Of a stretch of DNA of 35,571 nucleotides, positions 1 to 7,291 are shown one piece after another; position 1 is the first letter of the stretch, and the number at the start of each line of letters is the position of its first letter. Position numbers and translations under genes: made by a program. The notes beneath the pieces were generated by a model. That model was given only the letters and a program-made list of their open reading frames with translations, was not told where the DNA came from and did no database searches. The DNA comes from Phytobacter massiliensis JC163 (GTDB lineage: Bacteria; Pseudomonadota; Gammaproteobacteria; Enterobacterales; Enterobacteriaceae), in NCBI RefSeq assembly GCF_000321045.1, contig NZ_HE578947.1, positions 417,278-452,848 on the forward strand. Reading direction: 5' to 3'.

Positions 1-171
1 GGCCAGCGCGGGCGCGGCATCGGCGACTGCTGGGCCTCCGCCGAGTGGGTATGGGACGGCAAAGCCTTTGTGCAGAGCAGCGAGTCCACCACCGGCATGT
101 GCCGCTACATTCGCGCTGGCGGCACCTGGGATCTGCCTTGGTATGTGACCGAGGTGAAAGCGGCGGGGTAG
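1..171 (+). CDS. DUF1176-type protein, C-terminal end (partial)
   Basis: The reading frame is open from the first base to a TAG at 169-171, giving 56 residues that begin GQRGRGIGDC and end VTEVKAAG. The pattern GRGIGDC, then a tryptophan pair, then WVWDGKAF and a short C-terminal tail, resembles the end of DUF1176 proteins, which are exported proteins of unknown function in enterobacteria. The two cysteines (GDC and GMC) fit a secreted, disulfide-containing protein. The N-terminus, any signal peptide and the start codon lie outside the window. The family call rests on remembered similarity of a short segment and is moderate. Confidence 0.55.
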   Translation, partial: GQRGRGIGDCWASAEWVWDGKAFVQSSESTTGMCRYIRAGGTWDLPWYVTEVKAAG

Positions 172-187
172 TGTTGTTCAGGCGTAC

Positions 188-216
188 TTTACCCTTCCAT
201 TGCTGAACACTATAAT
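188..216 (+). promoter_or_regulatory. Sigma-70 promoter of hipBA
   Basis: A -10 hexamer TATAAT (211-216, exact consensus) is preceded at 17 bp by TTTACC (188-193, 4 of 6 matches to TTGACA). The distance to the ATG at 252 leaves a short leader. The -10 element overlaps the left arm of the inverted repeat at 204-252, as expected for an autorepressed toxin-antitoxin operon. Confidence 0.6.
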
Positions 217-252
217 TGCCATTAATTATCATTTTGGTAAGTATAGTGTTCA
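204..252. promoter_or_regulatory. Inverted-repeat operator of hipBA (putative HipB site)
   Basis: The 11-base arm TGAACACTATA (204-214) is repeated exactly as its reverse complement, TATAGTGTTCA (242-252). The left arm covers the promoter -10 element and the right arm runs into the hipB start codon, so a protein bound to both would block transcription. HipB-type antitoxins are known to repress their own operons through inverted repeats. Binding by this HipB is inferred. Confidence 0.6.
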
Positions 253-563
253 TGAGTGATTCAGCGAAACGCAGCCCTGTTATCTTTCCTCGTAACCAGA
301 AAGTATTGTTGCAACTCGGCGAGAATATAAAATTAGCCTGCAAGCGCAGGAAACTCACCCAGACGATGCTCTCTGAGCGCACAGGATTGAGTCGAATGAC
401 CATCCGCAAGATTGAGCAGGGTGATGCCAGCGTGGCAATCGGTCACTACGTTTCGGTTTTGGGTGTACTGGGCCTTGTCGAAGATTTGCTGAACGTTGCC
501 AGGGATGATGAGCTTGGCCGCAAGCTACAGGATATTGCATTACTCAGGAAGAGAAAGGAGTAA
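252..563 (+). CDS. hipB: HipB-like antitoxin, XRE-family DNA-binding protein
   Basis: This 103-residue protein contains an XRE/Cro-type helix-turn-helix at about residues 20-75: GENIKLACKRRKLTQTMLSERTGLSRMTIRKIEQG in outline, with the typical TQ..L...TGLS...I...E spacing. In HipBA systems this antitoxin dimerises, represses the operon and neutralises HipA. I chose the ATG at 252 over upstream in-frame starts because it gives a normal HipB length, and because the upstream extension would be encoded inside the promoter and operator. The stop is 5 bases before hipA, and the hipA ribosome binding site AAGGAG (555-560) lies within the hipB 3' end, so the two are translationally linked. The symbol denotes the family; it is not a close orthologue of E. 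coli K-12 HipB. Confidence 0.8.
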   Translation: MSDSAKRSPVIFPRNQKVLLQLGENIKLACKRRKLTQTMLSERTGLSRMTIRKIEQGDASVAIGHYVSVLGVLGLVEDLLNVARDDELGRKLQDIALLRKRKE

Positions 564-568
564 GACGT

Positions 569-1804
569 ATGGCCACGGACGTTTGGGTTTATGCCGATTG
601 GGAAATATTTTCTCAACCCACGCTTATTGGAAAATTACGGTCAGATACCATCCGTAACGGCGAACATTTTAGCTTTTGTTATGATGAAACATGGTTAGTG
701 TCGCCTTTTGTGCAGAAAATCGATCCCGACCTGGAACTCTGGTCCGGCGAGCAGCATAGCCAGAATGCCCATAACTTTCGCGTATTTCTGGATTCCTGCC
801 CTGATCGATGGGGGCGGTTATTAATGAAGCGCCGGGAGGCTATTCTTGCCCGTCAGCAAAAACGGCGTCCCAGAATACTCAATGAAATTGATTATCTGTT
901 AGGCGTACATGATTTTCATCGGCAGGGAGCTTTGCGTTTCAGGCAGTCTATTGATGGACCCTTTCTGGATAATAACCAGAAATTTACCGCTCCCCCCATG
1001 GCCTCCCTTAAAGAACTGGCTTTTGCGGCGCAGCAAGTTGAAAAAGCAAATGACGATGAGCCCGAATATTTCCAGTGGCTTCTTTTATTGATGGCACCTG
1101 GCTCATCGTTAGGCGGCGCGCGGCCAAAGGCAAGTGTCCGCGATGATCACAATAATTTATGGATTGCTAAGTTTCCCAGTGGTCATGATGGATATGATGT
1201 AGCGGCATGGGAGTTTTTAGCGCACCGACTGGCGGTTGAGGCGGGCATCGAAATGGCTGAATGCCAAATAACGCGTTACGAAAACGTCCACCATACATTT
1301 CTAACGAAGCGCTTTGATCGACAGGGGCAGCGTCGCCTGCATTTTACGTCTGCCATGACACAACTTGGCTACTATGATGGTGATTACGAAGCCTCTTATC
1401 TGGAAATTGCCCAGTTTTTGGTAGAGCAGGGCGCGAAAACACGAGATGATTTAGCGCAGTTATGGCGCCGAATTGTATTTAACATAGCGATATCTAATAG
1501 CGACGATCACCTACGGAATCATGGCTTTATTTATCAGGAAAAGGGGTGGGTTTTATCACCTGCTTATGACATTAATCCTGTGCCAGACGCCCATGGACTG
1601 CATCTGAATATTAACGAGGCTGAAAACAGCCTCGATTATGCGCTGGCAATGTCTGTTATCGACTATTTTCAGCTAAGCGCCAGACAAGCTGAAAAAATTA
1701 AAGGCGAAGTACTGGCAAGCGTGAGTCAATGGAGAGCGGTAGCAAACACATTGAATATCTCCCGCAGCGAGCAGGAAAGAATGGCGTCAGCTTTTCGCAT
1801 TTAA
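569..1804 (+). CDS. hipA: HipA-family serine/threonine kinase toxin
   Basis: This 411-residue HipA-like kinase has an N-terminal Couple_hipA-type region, then a glycine-rich loop GSSLGGARPKAS (about 178-189). The catalytic segment SNSDDHLRNHGF (309-320) supplies Asp312 and Asn317, and YDIN (333-336) supplies the metal-binding Asp334. These align with TDGHAKN and the DFG-like YDI of E. coli HipA, which phosphorylates glutamyl-tRNA synthetase and causes growth arrest and persistence. All visible catalytic residues are present, so the toxin looks intact. It is translated from a strong AAGGAG site 8 bases upstream. Base composition is less GC-rich than downstream genes, consistent with acquisition by transfer. 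The actual target is unknown, since HipA-family kinases differ in substrate. Confidence 0.85.
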   Translation: MATDVWVYADWEIFSQPTLIGKLRSDTIRNGEHFSFCYDETWLVSPFVQKIDPDLELWSGEQHSQNAHNFRVFLDSCPDRWGRLLMKRREAILARQQKRRPRILNEIDYLLGVHDFHRQGALRFRQSIDGPFLDNNQKFTAPPMASLKELAFAAQQVEKANDDEPEYFQWLLLLMAPGSSLGGARPKASVRDDHNNLWIAKFPSGHDGYDVAAWEFLAHRLAVEAGIEMAECQITRYENVHHTFLTKRFDRQGQRRLHFTSAMTQLGYYDGDYEASYLEIAQFLVEQGAKTRDDLAQLWRRIVFNIAISNSDDHLRNHGFIYQEKGWVLSPAYDINPVPDAHGLHLNINEAENSLDYALAMSVIDYFQLSARQAEKIKGEVLASVSQWRAVANTLNISRSEQERMASAFRI

Positions 1805-1841
1805 GATTCCCTGCTTTTCTTTTCGTCTCCACCCCCACCCC

Positions 1842-2621
1842 TTATCCCTGCAAATGTACCGCAAATCCCTCTTCGCCCGGCGCGATATCCGGGCGCAGGG
1901 TCAGCGCCGGAATGGTGTAGTCCCCGGCATTTTGCAGGCGGAACGGCAACGGCTGTGTCTGCCAGAGGGTATCCAGCCGCTGCGCCAGCGCGTTACGGTG
2001 CGTGGATAAGTTATCTGCATTTACCTTGCTGGTGTGGTAAATCACCACCGGCGGCAGCACGGAAAAACCGGGGTAGAACAGCATGCCGTGCTGAATGGGG
2101 AACAGAATATCGTCAATCGGGCCGTTAATGCCGCGCGGGCCGTAGTGGGACGCCCAGCCACCGGTGGTCACCACCAGCATCGCCCGTTTCCCAGCGAACG
2201 TCCCTTCGCCATAGCGATCTCCCCAGTGGCTGTCGCTGTGCTCGCCCACCCCGTAGGCAAAACCATACGCGTAGACCCGGTCGAACCAGCCTTTCATAAT
2301 GGCGGGCATAGAGAACCACCACAGCGGGAACTGGAAAATTACCGCGTCCGCCCAGCGCAATTTCTCCTGCTCGGCGGCGATATCGGCGCTCTGCTGACCG
2401 CTGGCAAAGGCGTGTTGCGAATCGAGCGACGGATGAAAGTGTTCACCGACCGGCGGAGCAAGGCTGTCGCCGGCGTCCAGCTGCGATTTCCAGCGCATGG
2501 CGTACAGGTCGGAAACCTGCACCTGATGCCCGGCCTTTTCCAGATGCTGCACGGCAAAATCTTTCAGCGCGCCGTTGAGCGAGTGCGGCTGCGGATGAGC
2601 GTAAACTATCAGTACCTTCAT
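1842..2621 (-). CDS. NAD(P)H-dependent oxidoreductase, flavodoxin-like fold (NQO1/KefF type)
   Basis: This 259-residue protein starts MKVLIVYAHPQPHSLNGAL, the beta-strand plus FMN/FAD-binding loop of NAD(P)H:quinone oxidoreductases. It continues with the FPLWWFSMPAIMKGWFDRV segment at about 118-136 and the TTGG active-site loop, both typical of the family. Such enzymes reduce quinones or electrophiles by two electrons using bound flavin. It diverges from a LysR regulator with 87 bases between them, so that regulator probably controls it. The C-terminal 50 residues extend beyond the shortest family members. The natural substrate cannot be read from the sequence. Confidence 0.8.
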   Translation of the reverse strand: MKVLIVYAHPQPHSLNGALKDFAVQHLEKAGHQVQVSDLYAMRWKSQLDAGDSLAPPVGEHFHPSLDSQHAFASGQQSADIAAEQEKLRWADAVIFQFPLWWFSMPAIMKGWFDRVYAYGFAYGVGEHSDSHWGDRYGEGTFAGKRAMLVVTTGGWASHYGPRGINGPIDDILFPIQHGMLFYPGFSVLPPVVIYHTSKVNADNLSTHRNALAQRLDTLWQTQPLPFRLQNAGDYTIPALTLRPDIAPGEEGFAVHLQG

Positions 2622-2666
2622 GAGATCTACCTGTGTAAGAAAAGTCGCCTCACGATAGGGCGGTTA

Positions 2667-2707
2667 CAGGTATAGTGGAAATTAATTACTTATATCTCAG
2701 GTATAGT
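2667..2707. repeat. Direct repeat CAGGTATAGT in the oxidoreductase/lysR divergent promoter region
   Basis: The decamer CAGGTATAGT occurs at 2667-2676 and again at 2698-2707, a period of 31 bp or about three helical turns. The second copy ends one base before the lysR ATG. Each copy contains a -10-like TATAGT. A role as a regulator site or tandem promoter is inferred only. Confidence 0.4.
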
Positions 2708-2708
2708 T

Positions 2709-3629
2709 ATGGTTAATTTCCGCCAGATCGATCTCAACCTGCTGATGACGCTGGATGTACTGCTCAGCGAGCTGAACGTGACGCGGGCGGCGCAGCGCCT
2801 TAACCTCTCCCAGCCTTCCGTCAGCGTACAGCTTGCCCGCCTGCGCGAGGTGTTCAGCGATCCGCTGCTGCTGCCCGGACCGCGTGGGATGCAGCCCACC
2901 ACCCGCGCCCTTGAACTGCGCGAGCCGCTGCGCCAGGCGCTGGACGCGCTGGAGAGCGCGGTCTCTGCCGTGCGGCCTTTCGACCCGGCCAGCGCCAGCC
3001 AGACCTGGCGCATTGTGGCGACCGACTACACGGAGTCCGCCGTGATCCTGCCTCTGCTTGGCCGCCTGCGCGCGGCTGCCCCCGGCACGCGGCTGGCGGT
3101 GTTTGAACTCAACCCGCCGCAGATCCTGCGCCAGGCGGAGCAGGGGGAGGTCGATTTAATCTTTCATCTGCGCGAAGGCTCCCCCGCCTCACTGCATCAG
3201 CGGCTGCTCTTTAGCGAACGGTACGTGCTGGCCGGGCGGCTAAACCACCCGGCGCTGAAACGCCGGCCGACGCTGGCGCAGTTCTGTAAGCTGGAGCATG
3301 TGGTCGTCTCGCCGGACGGCGGCGGTTTTAGCGCGGCCACGGACAGCGCGCTGGCGAACCTCGGTCTTTCGCGGCAGGTGGTACTGTCGGTGCCCCACTT
3401 TCTGTTTATGCTGGAGGCGCTGCGTAACAGCGATCTGGTGGCCGTGCTGCCGGAGCGGCTGGTGCGTGCCGCCGCCGGTTTAACGGTAGTGGAGCCGCCG
3501 GTGGCGGTTGCCGGGTTTGATATGCTGATGCTGTGGCACGAGCGCCTGCACCGTGACCCGGCGCACCGGTGGCTGAGGCAGCAGATTGCGATGTCGTTAG
3601 TTCCCGGCGGGGAGAGTAAAGGAGAGTAG
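2709..3629 (+). CDS. LysR-family transcriptional regulator
   Basis: This 306-residue protein has an N-terminal winged helix-turn-helix (residues 1-65: IDLNLLMTLDVLLSELNVTRAAQRLNLSQPSVSVQLARLRE in outline). A LysR substrate-binding domain follows from about 90, with the usual WRIVATDY opening strand. The family binds promoter DNA as tetramers and responds to a small-molecule effector. The divergent NAD(P)H oxidoreductase gene (1842-2621) is the likely target. The first 60 residues resemble the NodD/LinR-like subgroup that often controls quinone reductases. The effector is unknown. Confidence 0.85.
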   Translation: MVNFRQIDLNLLMTLDVLLSELNVTRAAQRLNLSQPSVSVQLARLREVFSDPLLLPGPRGMQPTTRALELREPLRQALDALESAVSAVRPFDPASASQTWRIVATDYTESAVILPLLGRLRAAAPGTRLAVFELNPPQILRQAEQGEVDLIFHLREGSPASLHQRLLFSERYVLAGRLNHPALKRRPTLAQFCKLEHVVVSPDGGGFSAATDSALANLGLSRQVVLSVPHFLFMLEALRNSDLVAVLPERLVRAAAGLTVVEPPVAVAGFDMLMLWHERLHRDPAHRWLRQQIAMSLVPGGESKGE

Positions 3630-3633
3630 GCGT

Positions 3634-3702
3634 TTCCCGGGTGTGCTTACCCGGGCTACGGTTCGGGTAGCCCGGATAAGGCGTTACGCCGCATCCGGGA
3701 GA
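3634..3702. repeat. REP/BIME palindromic element
   Basis: Two inverted REP units face each other: CCCGGGCTACGG and GTAGCCCGGATAAGGCG followed by GCCGCATCCGGGA. These are the standard enterobacterial repetitive extragenic palindrome motifs. They lie between the convergent ends of the LysR gene and the permease gene, where REP elements often serve as mRNA 3'-end stabilisers or gyrase/IHF targets. Confidence 0.8.
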
Positions 3703-3707
3703 GGGAA

Positions 3708-5048
3708 CTAGTCCAGCTTCAGCTCCACATTACGCTTGAGCACCAGCCGCATAACGGCGTAATAAACCACGCCAACCGCCAGCCAGCTCAGGCCGAGCAC
3801 CTTCGCCTGCAGGTCCATTTCATAAATAACAAAGCCGATAATGCACAGGCCAATCACCGGGAACAGCAGGTGCATCACCAGATTGCGCGACTTATGGCGA
3901 ATCAGGTAATGGTTGATGACGGCAATGTGCAGCACCAGGAAGCCCATCAGCGCGCCAAAGTTCACCAGGCGGCTGAGGTTATCAATGTCTCCGTAGAACC
4001 AGAGGCCGGAAGCCAGCGAAATCAGCGCCACAAACAGGGTGCTGACGTAAGGTGTTTTCAGGCGTGGGTGCACCTTCGCCAGCAGTTGCGGGAGCTGCTT
4101 GTCGCGCGCCATCGCAAACAGAATACGCGAGACCGCCGCCTGGGCGACCAGCGCGTTAGCGATCCCCCAGGAGATCACCGTTGACCACATGGTGACGTAT
4201 TTCAGCCAGCTGCCACCGGCCAGATTGGCGGTGTCGTAGAAGGCGGTATCCAGGCTGCTGAACGACATCCCCTGCGCCAGATCGGCGGCGATCCAGGTTT
4301 GCAGAATAAACAGCGACCCGACCAGCATCAGCGCGCCCAGCGACGCTTTGCCCACGGTGTCCACCCCGCCTTTGGTCTCCTCCGAAAGCGTAGAGATCCC
4401 GTCGAAACCGAGGAAGGAGAGGACGGCAATAGAGACCGCGCCCATCACCAGCGGCAGGCTGAATTTTTCAGCGTTATAGAGCGGGTTAAGGGTCAGATGA
4501 CCGGCGCCCTCGCCGGAGTAGAGCGCAACCAGCCCCAGCACGACGAACACCGCCAGCACCACGATCTCAGCGATCAGGATGGTGTTATTGGCCCGTGCCG
4601 TGAAGGTAATCCCGCGCAGGTTGATCAGGCTATTGATGGCGATAAAGCCAACGATCCACAGCCAGCCCGGCACGCCCGGCAGCATCGGCGCCAGCGCGGC
4701 GGCGCTGACGATATAGAGCAGTGACGGCACCAGGATGTAGTCCAGCAGGATCAGCCAGCCGGCAAAAAAGCCCACCACAGGGTGGATACCGCGCTGGGCA
4801 TACGCGTACACCGAGCCGGAGACCGGGAACGCGCGCGACATCGACCAGTAGCTCATGGCGGTAAAGAACATCGCCACCATGCCGATGAGATAGGCCAGCG
4901 CTACCATGCCCTGCGCGCCGTCCTGCACGTAACCAAACACGCCAAACGGCGCGATAGGCACCATAAAGATCATGCCGTAAACCAGCAGATCGCGGAACGT
5001 CAGCGCCCGGTGCAGCTCCTGCTTATAGCCAAACTGTTCAACGCTCAT
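3708..5048 (-). CDS. APC-superfamily amino acid/amine permease
   Basis: This 446-residue membrane protein has about 12 hydrophobic segments. The N-terminal pattern LTFRDLLVYGMIFMVPIAPFGVFG and the loop SMSRAFPVSGSVYAYAQRG match the helix 1 and helix 2-3 signatures of the APC (amino acid-polyamine-organocation) family. The E-ETKGG loop after helix 6 (SEETKGGVDTVGKAS) is also typical. Its ATG overlaps the stop of the upstream acetamidase gene by four bases (ATGA), so the two form a translationally coupled operon. The transported molecule is probably the amide substrate or a related amino compound, which is inferred from the pairing. Confidence 0.85.
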   Translation of the reverse strand: MSVEQFGYKQELHRALTFRDLLVYGMIFMVPIAPFGVFGYVQDGAQGMVALAYLIGMVAMFFTAMSYWSMSRAFPVSGSVYAYAQRGIHPVVGFFAGWLILLDYILVPSLLYIVSAAALAPMLPGVPGWLWIVGFIAINSLINLRGITFTARANNTILIAEIVVLAVFVVLGLVALYSGEGAGHLTLNPLYNAEKFSLPLVMGAVSIAVLSFLGFDGISTLSEETKGGVDTVGKASLGALMLVGSLFILQTWIAADLAQGMSFSSLDTAFYDTANLAGGSWLKYVTMWSTVISWGIANALVAQAAVSRILFAMARDKQLPQLLAKVHPRLKTPYVSTLFVALISLASGLWFYGDIDNLSRLVNFGALMGFLVLHIAVINHYLIRHKSRNLVMHLLFPVIGLCIIGFVIYEMDLQAKVLGLSWLAVGVVYYAVMRLVLKRNVELKLD

Positions 5049-5956
5049 GCCTGCTCCCCTTCAATGTGCAGGGAGAGCTGCGCGGCCACCGTTTTAGGTA
5101 AGGCGTAGCGGCAGGTTTTCAGCGGGTCGACCACCTGACAGATTTGCAGGTCGCCTGCGATACTCAGCACGTTGATCGCCTCCGCCAGCGTCAGGGAGGT
5201 ATTGTCGGCGATAAAATGCGCCATATTGCGGGTGGCCATGCTGGCCGCGTCATCCAGCGTCTTCGCCGAGCCGAGGGTAAAGAGGGTGTCGCTGTTTTCG
5301 AGCATCGGCAGCGGCAGCTTACGGTTTTTGACGACGGTGAGTTCGACCAGCACTTCGCCGGGCACTTCCAGACCGCAAACCGACACTTCGCCATCGCCCA
5401 TCGCGGCGTGTAAATCCCCCAGCCCGAACAGCGCGCCGGGCACGTTGACCGGCAGCCACAGGGTGCTGCCAGCGGTAATCATTTTGCAGTCCATATTGCC
5501 GCCGTGGCTATCCGGCGTGCCGCAGGAGATAGCTTCGCCAGCGGGGGCAACGCCGATAACCCCGACCATCGGGTTGAGCGGCACGCGTACATTCCCCGGC
5601 AATACGGCATGGTCATTTTCAATCGGGACGATAGTCACCGTGGGCGCGTCCAGCTCGTCACCGATCACGCCAAGCTGTGGCGCGGTTACCATTACCGCCT
5701 GCTGTCCCGTCAGGGTGATTTTTTTAATGCTGACCTTGAGCGCATCCCCAGGCTCTGCGCCTTCAACATAGACCGGCCCGGTGGCCGGATTAATGCGCTG
5801 CCAGTCCAGCTCATTAAAGACAGCATCGGCGGAAGTGATTTGATCGGAGAAGCAGTCGCAGGTCTCGAACAGAACCTCGCTGCCGCTGCTCACGGTGGCG
5901 ACCGGTGTATTATCGCGTGACATAGCGTAAACCACCTGATCTTTGGTTATTTTCAT
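5045..5956 (-). CDS. Acetamidase/formamidase family protein (FmdA/AmdA)
   Basis: This 303-residue protein belongs to the FmdA/AmdA amidohydrolase family, which hydrolyses formamide, acetamide or related short amides to ammonia and the acid. Diagnostic segments are GPVYVEGAEPGD (about 60-71), the metal-site region TPDSHGGNMDC (about 148-158) and LGDLHAAMGDGEV (about 180-192), carrying the conserved His and Asp residues. I chose the ATG at 5954-5956 over the GTG at 5963-5965 because the Shine-Dalgarno AGGG(TG) lies at the right distance only from the ATG. The gene is first in a two-gene operon with the APC permease. Expression may be controlled through the inverted repeat at 6028-6053. Substrate specificity is not readable. 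Confidence 0.85.
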   Translation of the reverse strand: MKITKDQVVYAMSRDNTPVATVSSGSEVLFETCDCFSDQITSADAVFNELDWQRINPATGPVYVEGAEPGDALKVSIKKITLTGQQAVMVTAPQLGVIGDELDAPTVTIVPIENDHAVLPGNVRVPLNPMVGVIGVAPAGEAISCGTPDSHGGNMDCKMITAGSTLWLPVNVPGALFGLGDLHAAMGDGEVSVCGLEVPGEVLVELTVVKNRKLPLPMLENSDTLFTLGSAKTLDDAASMATRNMAHFIADNTSLTLAEAINVLSIAGDLQICQVVDPLKTCRYALPKTVAAQLSLHIEGEQA

Positions 5957-6313
5957 GACATTCACCCTGGATAATATGTTGTGTTTTTATAGTTTGAACT
6001 CCCCGAACGGGGTTATTGAATGTATCGACATTATTGTCGGATGGCAATAATGTAAGGGTTGGCTAAAGGTGCTATTACTTTTTGTTTTAAAATCATAAGC
6101 TTAATTTGAAATCCGATCTATTTTACCGCGGTTTTTTTCAATGCTTTATTTTTAATTTAAACGGCGGGTTGTTGGTTTGATTCTATTATTTAGATATTAG
6201 CCAGCATATTACGCTGTAAATAAGCGGCAGCTTTAGTGATTTGCGTTACGGTTAGTTTATCCGTTAATAATAAGATTACTGTCTGGATTATTCAGATTTT
6301 GTAGGGAGAGAAA
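5957..6313. other. AT-rich divergent intergenic region, acetamidase / ankyrin gene
   Basis: About 360 bases without a gene. It is clearly more AT-rich than the flanking genes. It holds the two palindromes described at 6001-6012 and 6028-6053, and ends in the GGGAGAG ribosome binding site of the ankyrin gene. No RNA gene or sigma-54 promoter was seen. Confidence 0.6.
6028..6053. promoter_or_regulatory. Perfect 9-bp inverted repeat upstream of the acetamidase operon
   Basis: ACATTATTG (6028-6036) and CAATAATGT (6045-6053) are exact reverse complements separated by 8 bases. The element lies 72-97 bases upstream of the acetamidase ATG. The size and spacing suit a dimeric repressor or activator, which is inferred. 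A second short palindrome, CCCC-GAAC-GGGG, sits at 6001-6012 in the leader. Confidence 0.45.
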
Positions 6314-7264
6314 ATGGACGCAGCAACGGCTCAGCAGCTTATGACCCACGCTTACCACGGCGACTGGCGGGCGCTATTCGCCCTGCTGGCGCAACACCCG
6401 ACGCTGGTAAACCATGTCTCGCCGGGCAAGGGCTACTCCGCCCTGCACCAGGCTGCCTGGCACGGTGCCGATCTGGCCGTCGTCGGGCGCTTGCTGCGCG
6501 CCGGGGCGGATGTGAGCCTCAAAACCAGCGCGCAGCAGACGGCCTGCGATATCGCGCAGCAGCGCCACCCCCAGCGGGAAGATCTTCGCTTCGTCCTCGA
6601 CCCGGCAGGCCGAACGCTGGCGCAGCTGATGCGTAAGCTTGTCGCTGACCAGCCGCCAACGCTCACCTACCCGGATATGCTGCTGCTGGATAATCTGCTG
6701 ATGTTGCTCAGCGAAGACGAAGGCGTGGCCCCCGACGCGAGCGCGCAGGCGCGCTTCACCGCCGCCTTTTTCGCCCTCAGCGGACGCGAACTGGCGGCGC
6801 CGTCGCAGCCTCATCCTTCCATTCCCCCCAACTGGTGGGTCGACACCGACTACTGGCGCGAGCGCTTCCTTCCGGCGCTGCTGGCGCTGGAGCAGCAAAA
6901 GTTCACCCTACCGCTGACCGCATCCTGGGCAACGGTGGGGGATTTACTTATCGTAGAGAACGCAGGCTGGGGCCTGCGCGGCGACCCGTGGCTGTGGCGC
7001 GAGCTGCGTAAAGCCACCGCCCGACTGCCGCTGCCGCCAACCCGCGAGGAACTGAGCGGGCAACTACAGAAGCTGGTGCTGGCGCTGGTGGGCGTGGCTG
7101 AATTTACCGATGCGTATCAACACGTTCCCCGGTTCAGCCGCGGCGGTATGAGCAGCGGCATGGTGGACCTGCGTTTCTGGCAGGAAAAAGCCATTCCGCT
7201 GATGGTGCAGCGGGCGGAGTGGCTGCGGGCAATCTCATGCGGTGATGCGTTGAAGCAGCCCTAA
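6314..7264 (+). CDS. Ankyrin-repeat domain protein
   Basis: This 316-residue protein has ankyrin repeats at its N-terminus. The clearest unit is GYSALHQAAWHGADLAVVGRLLRAGADVSLKTS in outline (about residues 39-72), with a following partial repeat at QTACDIAQQ. The remaining 200 residues form a charged, tryptophan-rich region that I do not recognise. There is no signal peptide or membrane segment, so the protein should be cytoplasmic. It starts 6 bases after GGGAGAG. Ankyrin repeats mediate protein binding; the partner is unknown. The frame continues open for 459 bases after the TAA at 7262-7264 into a Fic-domain fragment, so the C-terminal end may be a rearrangement junction. Confidence 0.75.
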   Translation: MDAATAQQLMTHAYHGDWRALFALLAQHPTLVNHVSPGKGYSALHQAAWHGADLAVVGRLLRAGADVSLKTSAQQTACDIAQQRHPQREDLRFVLDPAGRTLAQLMRKLVADQPPTLTYPDMLLLDNLLMLLSEDEGVAPDASAQARFTAAFFALSGRELAAPSQPHPSIPPNWWVDTDYWRERFLPALLALEQQKFTLPLTASWATVGDLLIVENAGWGLRGDPWLWRELRKATARLPLPPTREELSGQLQKLVLALVGVAEFTDAYQHVPRFSRGGMSSGMVDLRFWQEKAIPLMVQRAEWLRAISCGDALKQP

Positions 7265-7291
7265 GCGTGGCGACCGCACTGTGATGCGATT

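Noticed and set aside
216-251. Longer hipB start upstream of 252
   Set aside because: The extension would be encoded across the promoter -10 element and operator, has no ribosome binding site, and adds a hydrophobic stretch foreign to HipB proteins.
5957-6313. Sigma-54 (nitrogen) promoter for the acetamidase operon
   Set aside because: I looked for GG and GC dinucleotide elements with TGGCAC-N5-TTGC spacing on the operon strand and found no acceptable match.
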